This document shows positions 5,729 to 7,577 of a DNA stretch of 7,577 bases, piece after piece (the first letter of the stretch is position 1; the number at the start of each line of letters is the position of its first letter). The stretch comes from Lysobacteraceae bacterium (GTDB lineage Bacteria > Pseudomonadota > Gammaproteobacteria > Xanthomonadales > Xanthomonadaceae): the NCBI GenBank assembly GCA_027483745.1, contig JAIXTZ010000289.1, forward strand, positions 1-7,577, read 5' to 3'. The notes below the pieces were generated by a model that saw only the letters and a program-made list of their open reading frames with translations, searched no databases and was not told the DNA's origin. The position numbers were made by a program, and so were the translations under genes.

Positions 5729-7337
5729 GCCGGGCCGGGTGCTCCGCTTGCGTCGAGGCTTGCAGCGTAGCCTGCAACGACGGACACGAGTCGATGCTCA
5801 TCGTTCGGAAGCCGATCGCCTCGGCCATCTGCGGCGTGTCGACGGTGTCCTCGCTGGCCAGATCGGCGAGCGTGCGCGCCACGCGCAGCGTGCGATGCAC
5901 CGCGCGTGCCGAGAGGGCGAGGCGATCGGCCGCGCGTTCGAGCAAGGCGCGCGCCGCTGGCGTGGCGGCGATGACGGCCTCGAGCTCGCCCGGGGCCAGA
6001 TGCGCATTCGGCTTGCCTTGCCGGGCCTGTTGGCGCTCGCGGGCCCGCAGCACGCGGGCGCGGACGGTGGCGCTCGACTCGTTCGCGCGCGAGGCCTCGG
6101 CATCGTTCGGACGGCCGGGACCGCTCGCCGCCATCAAGGCCGAAGCGGGCACGCGGGCCAGTGCCACGTGCAGGTCGATGCGGTCGAGCAACGGGCCGCT
6201 CACCCGCGACTGGTAGCGCGCGATAGCGTCGGCCGGACAATCGCAGCGACCGGAAGGGTCGCCGGCCCAGCCGCAGGGGCAGGGGTTCATCGCGGTGACG
6301 AGCAGCGGGCGCGCGGGAAACACCGCCTGCATCGCCGCGCGCGCGATGTGCACGTCGCCCGATTCCAGCGGTTCGCGCAGGGCCTCGAGGGTGTTGCGGC
6401 TCCACTCGGGGAGCTCGTCGAGGAACAGCACGCCGTGGTGCGCCAGCGAGAGCTCGCCGGGGCGGGGAATGCCGCCTCCGCCCACCAGCGCGACCGCGCT
6501 GGCGCCGTGCACGGGGGCGCGGAACGGTCGTGCCGTGGGCCAACCTCCGGCCTCGCGCAGCGGTGCAGCGAGGCTGCGGATGACGGCCACCTCAAGCGCC
6601 TCGGCGGCAGCGAGCGGCGGCATCAGCCCGGGCAGGCAGCGCGCGAGCAGGGTTTTGCCGCATCCCGGTGGGCCGATGACCCGCAGGCCGTGCATTCCGG
6701 CGGCAGCGACCTCAAGGGCGCGCTTGCCGAGGGCCTGGCCGACCACGTCGGCGAGGTCGGCGCCTTCGGCGTCGCGTGTCGTGGCGGCCGCGGCATGGTC
6801 CGGCGCTGGCACGCGGGGCAGGACACGCTCGCCGCGAAGGTGTGCGACCACCTGGGCCAGCGTGCGCGCGCCAATGACCGTCGCCTTTCCGGCATAGGCG
6901 GCGTCGGTGGCGTTCTCCTCGGGCACGATCAGCATGCGCCCCGCCTCACCGGCGGCGATGGCGGCCGGCAGCGCACCGCTGATGCCGCGCAGGGCGCCCG
7001 ACAGCGACAGCTCCCCGAGCAGTTCGACCTCGCGCAGCGCCTCCAACGGGATCTGCCCGGCGGCGGCCAGCAGGCCGACCGCCATCGGCAGGTCGAAGCG
7101 CGCGCCGTCCTTCGGCAGCTCCGCGGGCGCCACGTTGATCGTGACGCGCTTGCTCGGCAGCTCGAACTGGCTGGCCTGCAGGGCGGCGCGGATGCGCTCG
7201 CGCGATTCGCGGGCCACCGTGCCGGCGAGCCCCGCGATGCTCACCTGCGGCAGGCCGCCTGCCATGAAGACTTCCACGCGTACTTCGGGCGCGCGCACGC
7301 CGCAGCGTGCACGGGTGTGCACCAGCGCCAACGCCAT
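5706..7337 (-). CDS. comM: YifB-type AAA+ ATPase ComM (Mg-chelatase-like)
   Basis: A cytoplasmic AAA+ ATPase of 543 residues. ComM is known in other gammaproteobacteria as a hexameric helicase that drives branch migration of incoming DNA during natural transformation, though the gene is also widespread in non-competent bacteria. The N-terminal ChlI-like domain (about 20-140) starts with the typical MALALVHTRA and contains VTINVAPAELPKDGARFDLP (65-84). The AAA+ core has Walker A GPPGCGKT (222-229), Walker B GVLFLDEL (302-309), the inserted Cys4 cluster NPCPCG...GRCDCP (Cys353, 355, 365, 367), and GPLLDRIDLHV (381-391) with a probable arginine finger or sensor. The C-terminal Mg-chelatase lid carries sensor-2-like SARAVHRTLRVARTLADL (476-493). 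The family usually ends soon after the IAEAIGYR-like motif; here AEAIGFR (505-511) is followed by about 32 more residues, which overlap the antiporter gene. It starts 9 bp after ubiK, and the ATG has only a weak GAG upstream. Confidence 0.95.
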   Translation of the reverse strand: MALALVHTRARCGVRAPEVRVEVFMAGGLPQVSIAGLAGTVARESRERIRAALQASQFELPSKRVTINVAPAELPKDGARFDLPMAVGLLAAAGQIPLEALREVELLGELSLSGALRGISGALPAAIAAGEAGRMLIVPEENATDAAYAGKATVIGARTLAQVVAHLRGERVLPRVPAPDHAAAATTRDAEGADLADVVGQALGKRALEVAAAGMHGLRVIGPPGCGKTLLARCLPGLMPPLAAAEALEVAVIRSLAAPLREAGGWPTARPFRAPVHGASAVALVGGGGIPRPGELSLAHHGVLFLDELPEWSRNTLEALREPLESGDVHIARAAMQAVFPARPLLVTAMNPCPCGWAGDPSGRCDCPADAIARYQSRVSGPLLDRIDLHVALARVPASALMAASGPGRPNDAEASRANESSATVRARVLRARERQQARQGKPNAHLAPGELEAVIAATPAARALLERAADRLALSARAVHRTLRVARTLADLASEDTVDTPQMAEAIGFRTMSIDSCPSLQATLQASTQAEHPARHGVVGTH

Positions 7338-7346
7338 GGCGGCGAC

Positions 7347-7577
7347 TCAGTTGCGGGTGTCGGGTGACGCGGGACGCGTGGCGGCGTCCAGGGCTTCGAG
7401 CTGGCGTTCCAGCGCTTCGAGCTTCTCGCGGGTGCGGCGGAGCACGGCCTGCTGAACCTCGACCTCCTCGCGGGTGACGAGGTCGAGCTTGCCGAGGCCG
7501 GCCTGCAGGGCGGCGCGGAAATTCTTCTCGAGGTCGGCGCGGGCGCCCTCGAGGCCCGGCGGCACGAGGTCGTTGAG
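7347..7577 (-). CDS. ubiK: Ubiquinone biosynthesis accessory factor UbiK, C-terminal part
   Basis: The last 76 residues of a short protein whose start lies beyond the right edge of the window; the frame is open to the last base and begins LNDLVPPGLEGARADLEKNF. This matches the UbiK/BMFP (YqiC) family, small proteins of roughly 80-100 residues, so only a short N-terminal piece is missing. The block LGKLDLVTREEVEVQQAVL (residues 24-42 of the fragment) is the family signature. RTREKLEALERQLEALDAA follows and forms a leucine-rich coiled coil that mediates trimerisation in known members. The short polar tail ends in TRN. In E. coli, UbiK binds UbiJ and membrane lipid and supports the soluble ubiquinone-synthesis complex under aerobic conditions; related BMFPs show membrane fusion activity in vitro. 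It is the first visible gene of the run ubiK-comM-cvrA. A GTG at 7565-7563 is in frame but is an internal Val codon of the conserved LVPPGL motif, not the start. Confidence 0.92.
   Translation of the reverse strand, partial: LNDLVPPGLEGARADLEKNFRAALQAGLGKLDLVTREEVEVQQAVLRRTREKLEALERQLEALDAATRPASPDTRN

Noticed and set aside
5553..7367. Plus-strand open frame of about 604 codons opposite comM
   Set aside because: Arg/Ala/Gly-rich translation without recognisable domains, opposite a gene with every ComM motif intact; a GC-bias shadow.
1..7577. Mobile element, CRISPR array, tRNA, rRNA or defence system
   Set aside because: No direct repeat arrays, transposase or integrase motifs, tRNA-like cloverleaf or defence-gene signatures were seen; coding genes explain almost all of the sequence.

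Overview
The window is GC-rich chromosomal DNA with little non-coding space. It fits a gammaproteobacterium of the Xanthomonadaceae/Lysobacteraceae type. This guess rests on base composition, the kind of secreted serine protease present and the ubiK-comM gene neighbourhood; there is no rRNA or other phylogenetic marker to fix the species.

Layout from left to right. (1) Positions 1-382, plus strand: the last 126 residues of isocitrate lyase (aceA), an enzyme of the glyoxylate bypass. (2) Positions 383-488: a convergent intergenic gap with a GC-rich hairpin next to the aceA stop and a strong bidirectional intrinsic terminator. (3) Positions 489-3815, minus strand: a 1108-residue secreted S8 (subtilisin-like) serine peptidase. 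It has a signal peptide, an I9-like propeptide, a catalytic domain carrying a PA insert, and a long beta-rich C-terminal region. (4) Positions 3816-3955: its 5' region, with a good ribosome binding site and a perfect 6-3-6 inverted repeat. (5) Positions 3956-7577, minus strand: a compact probable operon read as ubiK (partial, running off the right edge), comM (the YifB-type AAA+ ATPase of natural transformation) and a CvrA/NhaP2-type cation/proton antiporter. UbiK and comM are 9 bp apart; comM and the antiporter gene overlap by 23 bp.

The genes are mostly housekeeping or envelope functions: carbon metabolism, ubiquinone biosynthesis accessory factor, processing of incoming DNA, ion homeostasis and an exported protease. 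I see no mobile element, CRISPR array, tRNA, rRNA, phage gene or defence system, and no clear undescribed system. The points most worth a second look are the inverted repeat upstream of the protease, the modular C-terminus of the protease, the C-terminal tail of ComM that overlaps the antiporter start, and the asymmetric bidirectional terminator.
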